A DNA stretch of 64,000 nucleotides, taken from Algibacter marinivivus. GTDB taxonomy: Bacteria > Bacteroidota > Bacteroidia > Flavobacteriales > Flavobacteriaceae. Shown one piece after another: positions 51,340 to 59,346 of this stretch (the stretch's first letter is position 1; the number at the start of each line of letters is the position of its first letter). Below the pieces are notes generated by a model. It ran no database searches and was not told the origin of the DNA. It worked only from the letters and a program-made list of their open reading frames with translations. The stretch spans positions 682,001 through 746,000 of the forward strand of contig NZ_QFRI01000001.1 in the NCBI RefSeq assembly GCF_003143755.1, written 5' to 3'. A program made the translations under genes and the position numbers.

Positions 51340-51771
51340 ATGAAATCTTTATTCAGCTTATTATTATTTATTCTTTTAGTGTCTTGTAGCGGCAATTCTA
51401 ATAATGACGAAAACTGTCGCTTTTTACTTGATATTGGAGTAAATCGTCAAATAGACCTTAATTTATTTCCTTTCACAGAACTTCTATTTCCTGGCAACTC
51501 TGTTTATGTACCTAATGAAGGGAATGGTGGAATTATAATTGCTACAACCACTGGAAACGACTTTTATGCTTGGGATGCTGCAGACCCTAATCACCAACAA
51601 AGTAGTTGCTCTGTATTGGATCCAGAAGGGCTTTTTGCAACTTGCGGTTGTGAAGATGCTAATCAATATGAATTGGTTAACGGAACAGCAGTAGGAGAAA
51701 ACGATTTAAGGTGCGCTTTAAAAAATTATCGTGTTCAGCAATCTGGAAATACGCTTTTAGTCTTTAATTAA
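51340..51771 (+). CDS. Lipoprotein resembling a Rieske domain without His ligands
   Basis: A 143-residue lipoprotein: signal sequence and lipobox LLVSC with Cys16. The second half has the rhythm of Rieske [2Fe-2S] domains: a YAWDAADP strand, then C90-S-V92 where Rieske has CxH, then C102-G-C-E105 where Rieske has CxxH, then YELVNGTAVGENDL...LKNYRVQQSGNTLLVF. Both cysteines but neither histidine ligand are there, so a normal cluster cannot form. It could bind another metal or none. It stands alone. Confidence 0.65.
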   Translation: MKSLFSLLLFILLVSCSGNSNNDENCRFLLDIGVNRQIDLNLFPFTELLFPGNSVYVPNEGNGGIIIATTTGNDFYAWDAADPNHQQSSCSVLDPEGLFATCGCEDANQYELVNGTAVGENDLRCALKNYRVQQSGNTLLVFN

Positions 51772-51784
51772 ATATAAATTATTT

Positions 51785-51866
51785 GGGCGTTACCCAAGGG
51801 TCGGGCTTTCACTACTCAATCCCTCCTTCGTCGGGGATTTCAAACATGTCGTTCAATCCCTAACGC
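51785..51866 (+). repeat. Dispersed GCGTTA-ended element, copy 5
   Basis: An 82-bp copy from GGGCGTTACCCAAGGGTCGG to TTCAATCCCTAACGC, with an inner CAATCCCTCC..GGGGATTTCAAA pair. It lacks one A of CCACAAGGG found in copies 2-4. It lies in the convergent gap between the Rieske-like lipoprotein and the TonB-dependent receptor. Confidence 0.85.
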
Positions 51867-51914
51867 GGGCAAGCCGGCAAAAGCCTGTATTCAACCCATG
51901 CTGTTTTTTATAAA

Positions 51915-51946
51915 AAACCTGTCAAGCTTAAAAACCTGACAGGTTT
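51915..51946 (-). terminator. Rho-independent terminator of the TonB-dependent receptor
   Basis: AAACCTGTCA (51915-51924) pairs with TGACAGGTTT (51937-51946); on the minus strand a T-run (TTTTTTATAAAAA) follows. It lies 9 bases after the receptor stop. Confidence 0.85.
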
Positions 51947-51954
51947 GAAAATGC

Positions 51955-54090
51955 TTAAAACTTCAGAGTTGCTCCAACCAAAAAGTTTGTTGTTGCTTGC
52001 GGGTAGTAACCAGCAAAATAACCTGTAGTGGTTCCAGTAGGGCTTGTGTTGTCATCAAAATCAAACGACCCAAAATAACCGTTAGATACATATTTCTTGT
52101 TAAAAATATTATTTACCAATCCAGATAACACAATAGATTTAAACAGTTTATTAGGTTTTATTTCATAATTAATATTAAAATCGTTTACAAAATAGCTTTC
52201 TAGTATTGATTCTTTGTTATCAGTATTTCCCATAAACTGTTCACCAACATACTTACTTAATAAAGACAATTGTAAACGCTCCGCAGGAAAGAAATTAAGG
52301 GCATTACCAATAACTAATTCAGGCGAAAATGAAATATTAGTATTTCCTAAATCAACAACTTCTCCATTTATTGAAGATGAGAAATCTTGATTTTTATTAC
52401 TACTTAAAGCAATATTCGTTGATGTACTAAATACTTTTGAAAATTGAATATTAGCATCAATTTCTAAACCTAATCTATAACTCTTACCACTTGTAGCTCT
52501 TATTGGGCTTCCCACATCATCCAACTCACCTGTTAACACCAATTGGTTTTGGTAAAACATATAATAGATATTTGTATTTACGCTAGCTTTTTTACTATTG
52601 TAGCGCCAACCCAATTCAATATCATTAAGCGTTTCATTTTCGGTAACACCACCTTCAAAATCATCACGATTTGGCTCTCTATTTGCTCTAGCAAAAGAGG
52701 CATAAAAACTATTAAAATCGCAATGTTTATAGGTTAAACCAATTTTAGGGTTAAAAAAACTAAAGTTAGCATCTGTAACAAACTCTGTTAAATTAGAATT
52801 TATACCGTTAGTTTTATAGCTCACAAATCTACCTTGTAAATCAACAAACCCAGTAACTTTTTCAGCTAATTTAAACGTTGCTTTTGAAAATATACTAAAA
52901 TCATTTTTCGTAGCATCTCCTTCATAATAACGGTCTCTAATGTTAGTATTTGGTGCTAAATCACTACCCCAAATAACTTCTCCAAAATGATCCCCATCAT
53001 AAGAGCTATAAGACAACCCAGAGATAATCTCTAAAGTATTTTGCTTATAAGTTACGTTAGCATTAAGTACATAAAAATTGTTGTCTAACCATCGTCTAAC
53101 TATAACATCAGAATCATCTTCAATTAAATTATCAAAATCTGCAGCTGATTCTTCTGGCTTGTACTGTTCAAAATAACCTTTTCCTTTTGTATAATTTAAA
53201 CCTAAGTTAGTAGACCAATTATTATTTAAACGCTCATTCCAATGCAATTGATAATGGTCTTGCCAATAATTATCTGTTTCATTTTCATAAGTATATGGAT
53301 TTTGACGACGATCTTCCTTTAATTGATCTGCCGTTAATCCAAACCAAGACTGATACGTTCTTTCAACATTACCAAACGTTAAAGCTTTAATTAATGTATT
53401 ATCATCTTTATAAATTCCTTGAAGAAAATATGATTTTAAGTCTGTAAACGCTCTATCAACATAACCATCAGAATCAATTTTTGAAAAACGTCCTGAAATT
53501 TCAAAATGGTCGTTTAACAATCCTGTACTTAATTTTACAGTATGCTTTCTTGTTCCGAAACTACCAAAGCTGTTTGCAATTTCTCCTGAAGCCTCTTCAG
53601 AAAAAGCATCAGTTAATAAATTCAAACTAGCACCAAAAGCACCCGAGCCATTGGTTGATGTCCCAACACCACGTTGTAATTGTAAGCTTTCAGTTGAGGA
53701 AGCAAAATCTCCTAAATTCACCCAAAATGTCCCTTGACTTTCGGGGTCGTTATACGGAATTCCGTTGATAGTAACATTTACTCGTGTAGCATCTGTACCA
53801 CGAACTCTAATCCCTGTATAACCAACTCCTGCACCAGCATCACTAGTTGTAACGACAGATGGTAAAAAGTTTAACAATACTGGAATGTCTTGCCCTAAAT
53901 TACGTTTAGCTAATTCTTCTTTAGAAACGTTTGAGTGTGTAATTGGAGAATCGGCATCTACACGAACCGCTTTAACTAAAACTTCGTCTAGTTTTTCTGT
54001 TTTAGTTGAATCTTGTACTTTTTGATTTTGTTGTGCATGAGCACTGACTGACAACACTAAGAGTGTTAAAAAAAGAAAAATGTTTTTCAT
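51955..54090 (-). CDS. TonB-dependent outer-membrane receptor (probable thiamine uptake)
   Basis: A 711-residue outer-membrane transporter. Signal peptide about 1-19 (SAHAQ), TonB box region TKTEKLDEVLVKAVR (about 30-45), the plug (residues about 50-165: LGQDIPVLLNFLPSVVTTSDAGAGVGYTGIRVRGTDATRVNVTINGIPYNDPESQGTFWVNL) and a 22-strand barrel ending GATLKF. A TPP riboswitch sits in its leader, so thiamine or a precursor is the likely ligand, in line with the TPP-controlled receptors known in Bacteroidota. No SusD partner follows. Confidence 0.92.
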   Translation of the reverse strand: MKNIFLFLTLLVLSVSAHAQQNQKVQDSTKTEKLDEVLVKAVRVDADSPITHSNVSKEELAKRNLGQDIPVLLNFLPSVVTTSDAGAGVGYTGIRVRGTDATRVNVTINGIPYNDPESQGTFWVNLGDFASSTESLQLQRGVGTSTNGSGAFGASLNLLTDAFSEEASGEIANSFGSFGTRKHTVKLSTGLLNDHFEISGRFSKIDSDGYVDRAFTDLKSYFLQGIYKDDNTLIKALTFGNVERTYQSWFGLTADQLKEDRRQNPYTYENETDNYWQDHYQLHWNERLNNNWSTNLGLNYTKGKGYFEQYKPEESAADFDNLIEDDSDVIVRRWLDNNFYVLNANVTYKQNTLEIISGLSYSSYDGDHFGEVIWGSDLAPNTNIRDRYYEGDATKNDFSIFSKATFKLAEKVTGFVDLQGRFVSYKTNGINSNLTEFVTDANFSFFNPKIGLTYKHCDFNSFYASFARANREPNRDDFEGGVTENETLNDIELGWRYNSKKASVNTNIYYMFYQNQLVLTGELDDVGSPIRATSGKSYRLGLEIDANIQFSKVFSTSTNIALSSNKNQDFSSSINGEVVDLGNTNISFSPELVIGNALNFFPAERLQLSLLSKYVGEQFMGNTDNKESILESYFVNDFNINYEIKPNKLFKSIVLSGLVNNIFNKKYVSNGYFGSFDFDDNTSPTGTTTGYFAGYYPQATTNFLVGATLKF

Positions 54091-54272
54091 TACGATTATG
54101 CTTATAATCGAATAAAAAGAGGTAATTATTCTTAGTTATTAATAAATTAAATTTTGAGCGTTCAACTTGTACAAAATCATATTGTTAACTTTAATATTCA
54201 TTAAATCTTTAATATTAAACAAATTAAGATTTAGAAATAAAAACCAACATTGATGACCTTATCGCACTCGCT

Positions 54273-54293
54273 AAAAATGTCCAGTGGACATTT
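54273..54293 (-). other. Hairpin downstream of the TPP aptamer
   Basis: AAAATGTCC and GGACATTTT form a perfect 9-bp stem with a 3-base loop. It lies just 3' of the riboswitch aptamer on the minus strand and could be the expression platform (terminator-like, with T's only within the stem). Since similar hairpins are common in flavobacteria it may instead be a dispersed repeat. Confidence 0.4.
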
Positions 54294-54295
54294 TC

Positions 54296-54384
54296 TTTAC
54301 GCTCGCTTCCTAAACAGCATTACCTGTTCTAGGTTCAATGGGTATGATCTCAGCCGATAATAGGCACCCCTTTTTTGAGAACGC
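54296..54384 (-). promoter_or_regulatory. TPP riboswitch (THI element)
   Basis: On the minus strand the conserved parts of the thiamine-pyrophosphate aptamer appear in order: GGGGTGCC (54362-54369), GGCTGAGA (54347-54354), ATACCC, GAACCT and CAGGTAATGCTG (54313-54324), closing with AGGAAG. The only region over 300 bases without a gene (54091-54435) is explained by it. It is about 205 bases before the receptor start, so high TPP would switch receptor expression off. Confidence 0.92.
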
Positions 54385-54435
54385 TGCAAATGTAAGAACG
54401 AATTACTAAACACGAATTATAAATCTTAGATTTTT

Positions 54436-54843
54436 TTAATCTATATCTGGTTTTTTTCTGTTTGCCTTTTTATCAGAATGTATACGTTTGTTTTTTAGCC
54501 GTTTTCTAATAACAGCTTTTGGTACTTTAGTTGGCTTTCTCTTTTTTGGAACAATCAAAGATGCTTTTATCAACTCCAAAAATCGATCAATTATAATTAC
54601 TTTGTTTTTATGTTGACTTCTACTTTCTCCGCATTGTAAAATCAATACACCATCTTTTGTTAATCTAGTTTGAAGCTTCTCTAGAAGGCGTTCTCTTTGT
54701 TCATCATCAAACACTAAAGATTGTCTCAAATTAAAAGTGAGTTCAACTTTTGAAGAGACTTTATTAACATGCTGTCCGCCACTACCAGAACTTCTAATAG
54801 CTTTAAAAGATAATTCTTGTAATATGGCCTCTTCATCAAACAT
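54436..54843 (-). CDS. arfB: Ribosome-rescue hydrolase ArfB
   Basis: A 135-residue release-factor-like peptidyl-tRNA hydrolase. The catalytic GGQ is at 22-24 in SSGSGGQHVNKVSSKVEL, and the C-terminal 35 residues are a basic tail rich in Lys and Arg (RLKNKRIHSDKKANRKKPD) that enters the empty mRNA channel of stalled ribosomes. Codon-recognition domains of RF1/RF2 are absent, as in ArfB. Its start overlaps the DUF4301 stop by one base. Confidence 0.94.
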   Translation of the reverse strand: MFDEEAILQELSFKAIRSSGSGGQHVNKVSSKVELTFNLRQSLVFDDEQRERLLEKLQTRLTKDGVLILQCGESRSQHKNKVIIIDRFLELIKASLIVPKKRKPTKVPKAVIRKRLKNKRIHSDKKANRKKPDID

Positions 54844-56393
54844 TAAGAAACTTGATGTACAGGTTTTAGTAAGTCGTTTACTGTTTTAACAGGATTAAAA
54901 GTATCTAGTGGTACTTCAACAAAAATAGAGTTCCAATACGCCATACTACCATTCCATAAACCAGGAAGTTCAAGAGCTTGAATATCTACTCCATTTTGAG
55001 TTTTTGTAGTTATAAAAGCTGCTTCAGGATCAACAAACTGGGTTAAATCAAACTTCTCTCCTTTATAATTTTTAACACCACAAACTAAGTCTGTTGGATT
55101 AAAATGTGTTGCTTTATAAACAATGCCTTGTTGATCTCTTTTACCAAAATTAATTTGAGCAAATTCTACAATCTGAAGTGATATATTCCCATCATTGTCT
55201 TTAACCCAAAATGGTCCTCCTCCAGGTTCTCCTTGGTTTTTAACCATTCCGCAAACACGAATAGGTCTGTTAAGCTTTTGTTTTAAATATTCTGTTTTTT
55301 CTTCAAACGAAAATCCTTCAAAGTCAACACTAATAGGAACATTTAATCTGTAACGTAAAAACAAAGCCATCACTTTAAAGTCAGTATCGTCTAAATTACC
55401 TTCGTCTAACTTTTTCAAATATAAAAAGACTTTTTCTTGAGCTTCAATCAGAACACCTGCTAATAATTTTTTGTAATTAGAAACGGCAATGTTTCTGTCA
55501 GAAACCACAATATTATCTATGTTTTTTATGAAGATTATATCGTTATTTAAATCATTTAAATTCTCTAAAAGCGCACCATGTCCTGCGGGTCTGAATAAAA
55601 TTGAACCATCTTCATTTCTAAACACTTTGTCTTTCAATGTTAAAGCAACCGTTTCAGTAGCTTCTTTTTGATAGGAATAGGATACATTAAACTTTGTATT
55701 AGTACTGCTTTCTAATTCCTCTCTTACAGCACTTAATTCCTTTTTAAAATACAAATGGTGCTTTTCTGAAACTGTAAAATGCAGATTTGATTTACCATTT
55801 GAAGAGGCATATAATGTTGATTCAAATAAATGCTCTTCATAAGCTGTTTTTACTTGTTCAGTATATTTGTGAAATGGTAATAATCCTTTTGGTAGAAAAC
55901 TATAATTTAAACCATTTTGATCGAGCATTGTTTTTACAAACTGCACTTGTTTTTCTCCTTCGGGTAAATTTTCAAAATCTGGGTTGCTCTTTTGAATGGT
56001 TGATATAACAGCATCATAAAAAGGGAACTGCTCTAAGTTATTAAAAAAGATTTCTATTAAATTATCATTCTTTCGTTCTGCATATTTTTTAATACTTTCT
56101 TTTAAAGGTTTAAAGTTTTGTAAAAATTGAAATAGAAACTTAAACATTCGAGTTGCTGCACCCGAAGCTGGTACAAATTTAACTATAGATAATCCGTTTT
56201 GTCTGGTATCATATAAATCTATAAATTCTTGTGCCTCTTTATCATCATATTGCTCAATACCTTTCCCTTTGGTAGCTGCCGCCACCAAATCTGAGAAAGA
56301 CATACCGTTTTTCAATCTTGATACTTGGGCGTTAACATCTGCTAAATCAATGCCTTTATTTTTAATTTGTTCTATATCTTTATCTGAAAACAT
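54843..56393 (-). CDS. DUF4301 protein
   Basis: A 516-residue soluble protein matching DUF4301 of Bacteroidota: GIDLADVNAQVSRLKNGMSFSDLVAAATKGKGI near the start, then IVKFVPASGAATRMFKFLFQFL (about 70-91), RPAGHGALLENLNDLNNDIIFIKNIDNIV (about 277-305) and RVCGMVKNQGEPGGGPFW. The latter two resemble nucleotidyl-transferase/UTP-sugar pyrophosphorylase loops, so an activity on sugar nucleotides is conceivable but unproven. It is between the NadR-like kinase (5-base gap) and arfB (1-base overlap). Confidence 0.85.
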   Translation of the reverse strand: MFSDKDIEQIKNKGIDLADVNAQVSRLKNGMSFSDLVAAATKGKGIEQYDDKEAQEFIDLYDTRQNGLSIVKFVPASGAATRMFKFLFQFLQNFKPLKESIKKYAERKNDNLIEIFFNNLEQFPFYDAVISTIQKSNPDFENLPEGEKQVQFVKTMLDQNGLNYSFLPKGLLPFHKYTEQVKTAYEEHLFESTLYASSNGKSNLHFTVSEKHHLYFKKELSAVREELESSTNTKFNVSYSYQKEATETVALTLKDKVFRNEDGSILFRPAGHGALLENLNDLNNDIIFIKNIDNIVVSDRNIAVSNYKKLLAGVLIEAQEKVFLYLKKLDEGNLDDTDFKVMALFLRYRLNVPISVDFEGFSFEEKTEYLKQKLNRPIRVCGMVKNQGEPGGGPFWVKDNDGNISLQIVEFAQINFGKRDQQGIVYKATHFNPTDLVCGVKNYKGEKFDLTQFVDPEAAFITTKTQNGVDIQALELPGLWNGSMAYWNSIFVEVPLDTFNPVKTVNDLLKPVHQVS

Positions 56394-56398
56394 CCTCT

Positions 56399-56968
56399 TT
56401 ATTCTTTAGAATTTAATAGTTTATCAATATACTTTACCGCAGTTTCTAAACGAGTTTTTTTATCACCTTTTAATAGTACAAAAGGTCTTTTATATTTTAT
56501 AAGTGCATCTTGAAAAGCATCAAACATTTCTTGTCTGTGCTCTGGTTTATCACGCAAATCATCAGCTTCCCAAGGCGTATCAATATAGGTCAAAAAATAC
56601 AAATCGTATGTATTTTCTATAGCATACTTTTCAAGAATTGGGTCGCAACTTCCTAAATAATAAGCTTCAGAATATACTTTGGTTTCCAACAAATCCGTAT
56701 CACAAATTAACACCGTATCTGTCTTTTGTGCTAATTCATTTTCTATTTTCATTTGACCCTCAGCTATAGGAAGTAAATCATCTGGCTCGCAAGTTTTACG
56801 TTCATTATTCCATTTATCTTGAAGATACTCACGCGCATACTCTGGCACCCAAACAGAATTATAATAACGTGCCAATTGTCTTGACAAGGTTGTTTTTCCA
56901 GTAGATTCGGGACCGAACAAAACTACTTTTAAGCAGTTTGCAGGTTGTTGCTTATATTTTTCTTCCAT
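56399..56968 (-). CDS. NadR-like P-loop kinase
   Basis: A 189-residue kinase. Walker A is GPESTGKTT at 19-27 and the acidic base region is LICDTDLLETKVYSEAYY. Together with VWVPEYAREYL and DLYFLTYIDTPWEADDLRD this matches the ribosylnicotinamide-kinase domain of NadR. Beside a PnuC-family transporter, such a kinase would trap the imported nucleoside. Given the thiamine-linked neighbours it could instead phosphorylate thiamine or a precursor. The start overlaps the transporter gene by 40 bases. Confidence 0.85.
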   Translation of the reverse strand: MEEKYKQQPANCLKVVLFGPESTGKTTLSRQLARYYNSVWVPEYAREYLQDKWNNERKTCEPDDLLPIAEGQMKIENELAQKTDTVLICDTDLLETKVYSEAYYLGSCDPILEKYAIENTYDLYFLTYIDTPWEADDLRDKPEHRQEMFDAFQDALIKYKRPFVLLKGDKKTRLETAVKYIDKLLNSKE

Positions 56969-57561
56969 GCTAAATAGCCAAAAACGGCAATAAATGTAAA
57001 TCCTAAATATTGTAAACTTGTAAATGTAAATCCTTTATAAAAGTATAGAGGTACAGAAATAATGTTTCCTATAATCCAGAAAATCCAATTTTCAAGTTTT
57101 CGTCTTGCCATAAGCCACATACCTACAAAAAATATAGCTGTAGTTATGGTATCTACATAAGCAACCCAACTCGTCCATTTATCAAAACTTTGGTAAACTA
57201 AGTAAACAAATAATAGTGTTACTAAAAATATGGCTATACTTATCCTTTTTTCGTTGAATGTTGTTGTTGAAATTGGTGTAACCTGGAAATTGTCAACTTT
57301 TTTCGTCCAAATATACCATCCGTAAATACTCATTATAAAGTAATACCCATTAATCATCATATCACCTAACAACTCCCATTTAAGCAATAAGTACACAAAA
57401 ATAATTGTACTTACCATACCCGTTGGAAATACTAGCACTTTATTTTGTTTTGAAAACCAAACCGATAGAAAACCAAAAATCACAGCAACTATCTCTAGAA
57501 TAATATCTGTGGTTTCATATGCGGCATATTGCCCAAAGAAAAAATCAAAAATGGGGTTCAT
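56929..57561 (-). CDS. PnuC-family vitamin transporter (NR or thiamine; PnuT candidate)
   Basis: A 210-residue inner-membrane protein with seven to eight hydrophobic helices. The motifs FPTGMVSTIIFVYLLLKWELLGDMMINGYYFIMSIYGWYIW and WIIGNIISVPLYFYKGF are characteristic of PnuC-type facilitators, which import nicotinamide riboside, or in the PnuT branch thiamine, with trapping by a kinase. It overlaps the thiamine-binding protein gene by 17 bases and the kinase gene by 40, so all three are one operon. The neighbours favour thiamine. Confidence 0.92.
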   Translation of the reverse strand: MNPIFDFFFGQYAAYETTDIILEIVAVIFGFLSVWFSKQNKVLVFPTGMVSTIIFVYLLLKWELLGDMMINGYYFIMSIYGWYIWTKKVDNFQVTPISTTTFNEKRISIAIFLVTLLFVYLVYQSFDKWTSWVAYVDTITTAIFFVGMWLMARRKLENWIFWIIGNIISVPLYFYKGFTFTSLQYLGFTFIAVFGYLAWKKNISNNLQTA

Positions 57562-57805
57562 AATTGCTTCTATTTGTTTTTACAAGCTTCATTGTTAATA
57601 CACAAATCTCTTGATTTTCAAATGAATTTTTAATTGTTTCATTCAGAAAAGGCATCAACTCATCATAATTACCAAAAATTTGAGTACTCAAAGGGTTTTC
57701 TAAAACAGTAAATTTAGAATCTCGTAATGCTTTAATAAAATCTATAACATGTTTTTCAAAATCATCCTGTAGAGGAGAAAGGGTTAAATCTACTGATATT
57801 TCCAT
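57545..57805 (-). CDS. Thiamine-binding protein (YkoF/MTH1187 family)
   Basis: An 86-residue protein matching the small thiamine-binding-domain family: EISVDLTLSPLQDDFEKHVIDFIKALRDSKFTVLENPLSTQIFGNYDELMPFLNE. In B. subtilis YkoF this ferredoxin-like domain binds thiamine in the cytoplasm. It has no signal peptide. It is the first gene of the PnuC-kinase-DUF4301-arfB operon and is the best clue to its substrate. Confidence 0.8.
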   Translation of the reverse strand: MEISVDLTLSPLQDDFEKHVIDFIKALRDSKFTVLENPLSTQIFGNYDELMPFLNETIKNSFENQEICVLTMKLVKTNRSNYEPHF

Positions 57806-57863
57806 TTTTTTATCTTTAATTCATAAATTTAATGAGATACTGAAATACATTCAGCATGACAAA

Positions 57864-58589
57864 TTACTCTCGCAAATTGTCAAAAAATGATTCATCTTCT
57901 TCAAAAGCAGTACCTATTACAACTAAATCTGCGCCAGCATTATAAGCATTATCTAATTCAACCTTACTTCTAATACCGCCGCCAACTATCAAAGGTATAT
58001 CCAATTCTTGCTTAACGTAACTAATGATTTTTTGAGTTAATGGCGTTTTAGCACCACTTCCAGCCTCCAAATATATAAGCTTCATACCTAATAACTGTCC
58101 TGCTTTTGCTGTATCAACTATAATCTGAATATTTTTTCTAGACAAAGGCTTAGTGTTTGTAACTTTCTCCACTGCAGTTATATTACCACTTTCAATTAAA
58201 ACATAACCTGTAGGAAGTATTTCAAGTTGCGTTTTAGTAAGTTTAGATACAGCTTCAACGTGCTTCCCAATTAAATAATCTGGATGCCTCCCAGACAACA
58301 ATGACAAAAATAATAGCGCATCTGCTTCACCAGTAATTTGAGTAATATCTCCAGGGAATAAAACAATAGGCAAATTTGTATGTTTCTTTATTTCAGACAC
58401 AACATTATCTGTTGTACCTTCATCAACAATACTGCCTCCAACAAAAATATGAGTGACAATAGATTTGTTTACTTTATCTATAAAACGATGAGTGTTTTCA
58501 ATTGAAAACTTATCAGGATCAATTAATACTGCTAATAACTTTTCGCCTTTACCAATGGTATCTTGTATGTTTTTATAAATAGAACCCAT
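57864..58589 (-). CDS. Geranylgeranylglyceryl phosphate synthase-like (bacterial group II) protein
   Basis: A 241-residue TIM-barrel prenyltransferase. Motifs: VLIDPDKF near 22-29, HIFVGGSIVDEG, IVLFPGDITQI, IYLEAGSGAKTPL and the C-terminal phosphate-binding VGGGIRSK and IGTAFEED. These fit the GGGPS/PcrB superfamily that couples a prenyl diphosphate to glycerol-1-phosphate, the first committed step of archaeal ether lipids. Group II members occur in Bacteroidota. It directly abuts the phosphopantetheinyl transferase gene. Confidence 0.9.
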   Translation of the reverse strand: MGSIYKNIQDTIGKGEKLLAVLIDPDKFSIENTHRFIDKVNKSIVTHIFVGGSIVDEGTTDNVVSEIKKHTNLPIVLFPGDITQITGEADALLFLSLLSGRHPDYLIGKHVEAVSKLTKTQLEILPTGYVLIESGNITAVEKVTNTKPLSRKNIQIIVDTAKAGQLLGMKLIYLEAGSGAKTPLTQKIISYVKQELDIPLIVGGGIRSKVELDNAYNAGADLVVIGTAFEEDESFFDNLRE

Positions 58590-59216
58590 TTAAGCTATAG
58601 CGTAAGCACATGTAAATCCTTCAAACTGTAAAAAATGAATATTGTATCTAAATTTTTTCTCTTCATAATCAATCCAAGCTACGGTTTCTTCATCAGAAAT
58701 TTCAAAAGGAATCACCAAACAATGCTGTTTAAAACTTAATCCTGGAGTTGCAAAAAGTTTATACAACGATTCTTTAACACACCAAATGGTGGTTAGTTTT
58801 TTCACATAATCTTTTGCAGCTTCATTTAAATAATCAAACTCATAATCAATAAATTTATGAGCTATAATAGAAATTTTATCTCGTTGCTTTTCAATATCAA
58901 TTCCAACAATCAAATCACTTACAATTATCGAAGAGAAGTTGAAAGAATGAGTAATAGAAATGTGCTTCCCATCTTTTAAATGTGGCTTCCCGTTTTCATC
59001 ATAAAATAAATCAGCATCAGTATATCCAAATTCATGTAGCAAATGACGAACGCTTAAAAATCCACGTTTGTGCAATTCACTTTTCATTCCTAAAACACGC
59101 TCTAAAGCAACCGGTTTCAAATCAACTTTAGCCATTAAATCATCGTAAGATTCTGTAATCTTCCAGATTTTAACAGTAGTTTGTGAATTTGGAGTAATAG
59201 TTTTATATAAAGGCAT
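58590..59216 (-). CDS. 4'-phosphopantetheinyl transferase superfamily protein
   Basis: A 208-residue enzyme of the Sfp/AcpT type. The Mg-binding motif VGIDIEKQRDKI and the WCVKESLYKLF motif are both in place, preceded by the KPHLKDGKHISITHSF block that binds CoA. It modifies carrier proteins of fatty acid, polyketide or peptide synthesis. There is no synthase in the window. Its stop is next to the GGGPS start, so the two are co-transcribed. Confidence 0.93.
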   Translation of the reverse strand: MPLYKTITPNSQTTVKIWKITESYDDLMAKVDLKPVALERVLGMKSELHKRGFLSVRHLLHEFGYTDADLFYDENGKPHLKDGKHISITHSFNFSSIIVSDLIVGIDIEKQRDKISIIAHKFIDYEFDYLNEAAKDYVKKLTTIWCVKESLYKLFATPGLSFKQHCLVIPFEISDEETVAWIDYEEKKFRYNIHFLQFEGFTCAYAIA

Positions 59217-59239
59217 TTAGTATTCTAAAAGTTAATAGT

Positions 59240-59247
59240 TATCTTTG
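59240..59247 (+). promoter_or_regulatory. Promoter -7 element for ahcY
   Basis: TATCTTTG followed by CACC matches TAnnTTTG. It sits 100 bases before the ahcY start, leaving a leader in which I see no clear SAH riboswitch. Confidence 0.65.
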
Positions 59248-59346
59248 CACCGCCTAAGGCAAATTAAAGAATTTGATTAGCGAATTTAACCAAATTAAGT
59301 ACTAATCACAATCAAGTTTAGGTTTTAAATAAAAAGAAAAATTACT

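Noticed and set aside
59217-59346. Possible SAH or SAM riboswitch ahead of ahcY
   Set aside because: The leader is about 95 bases and AT-rich; I could not find the conserved SAH aptamer core, only a promoter element.
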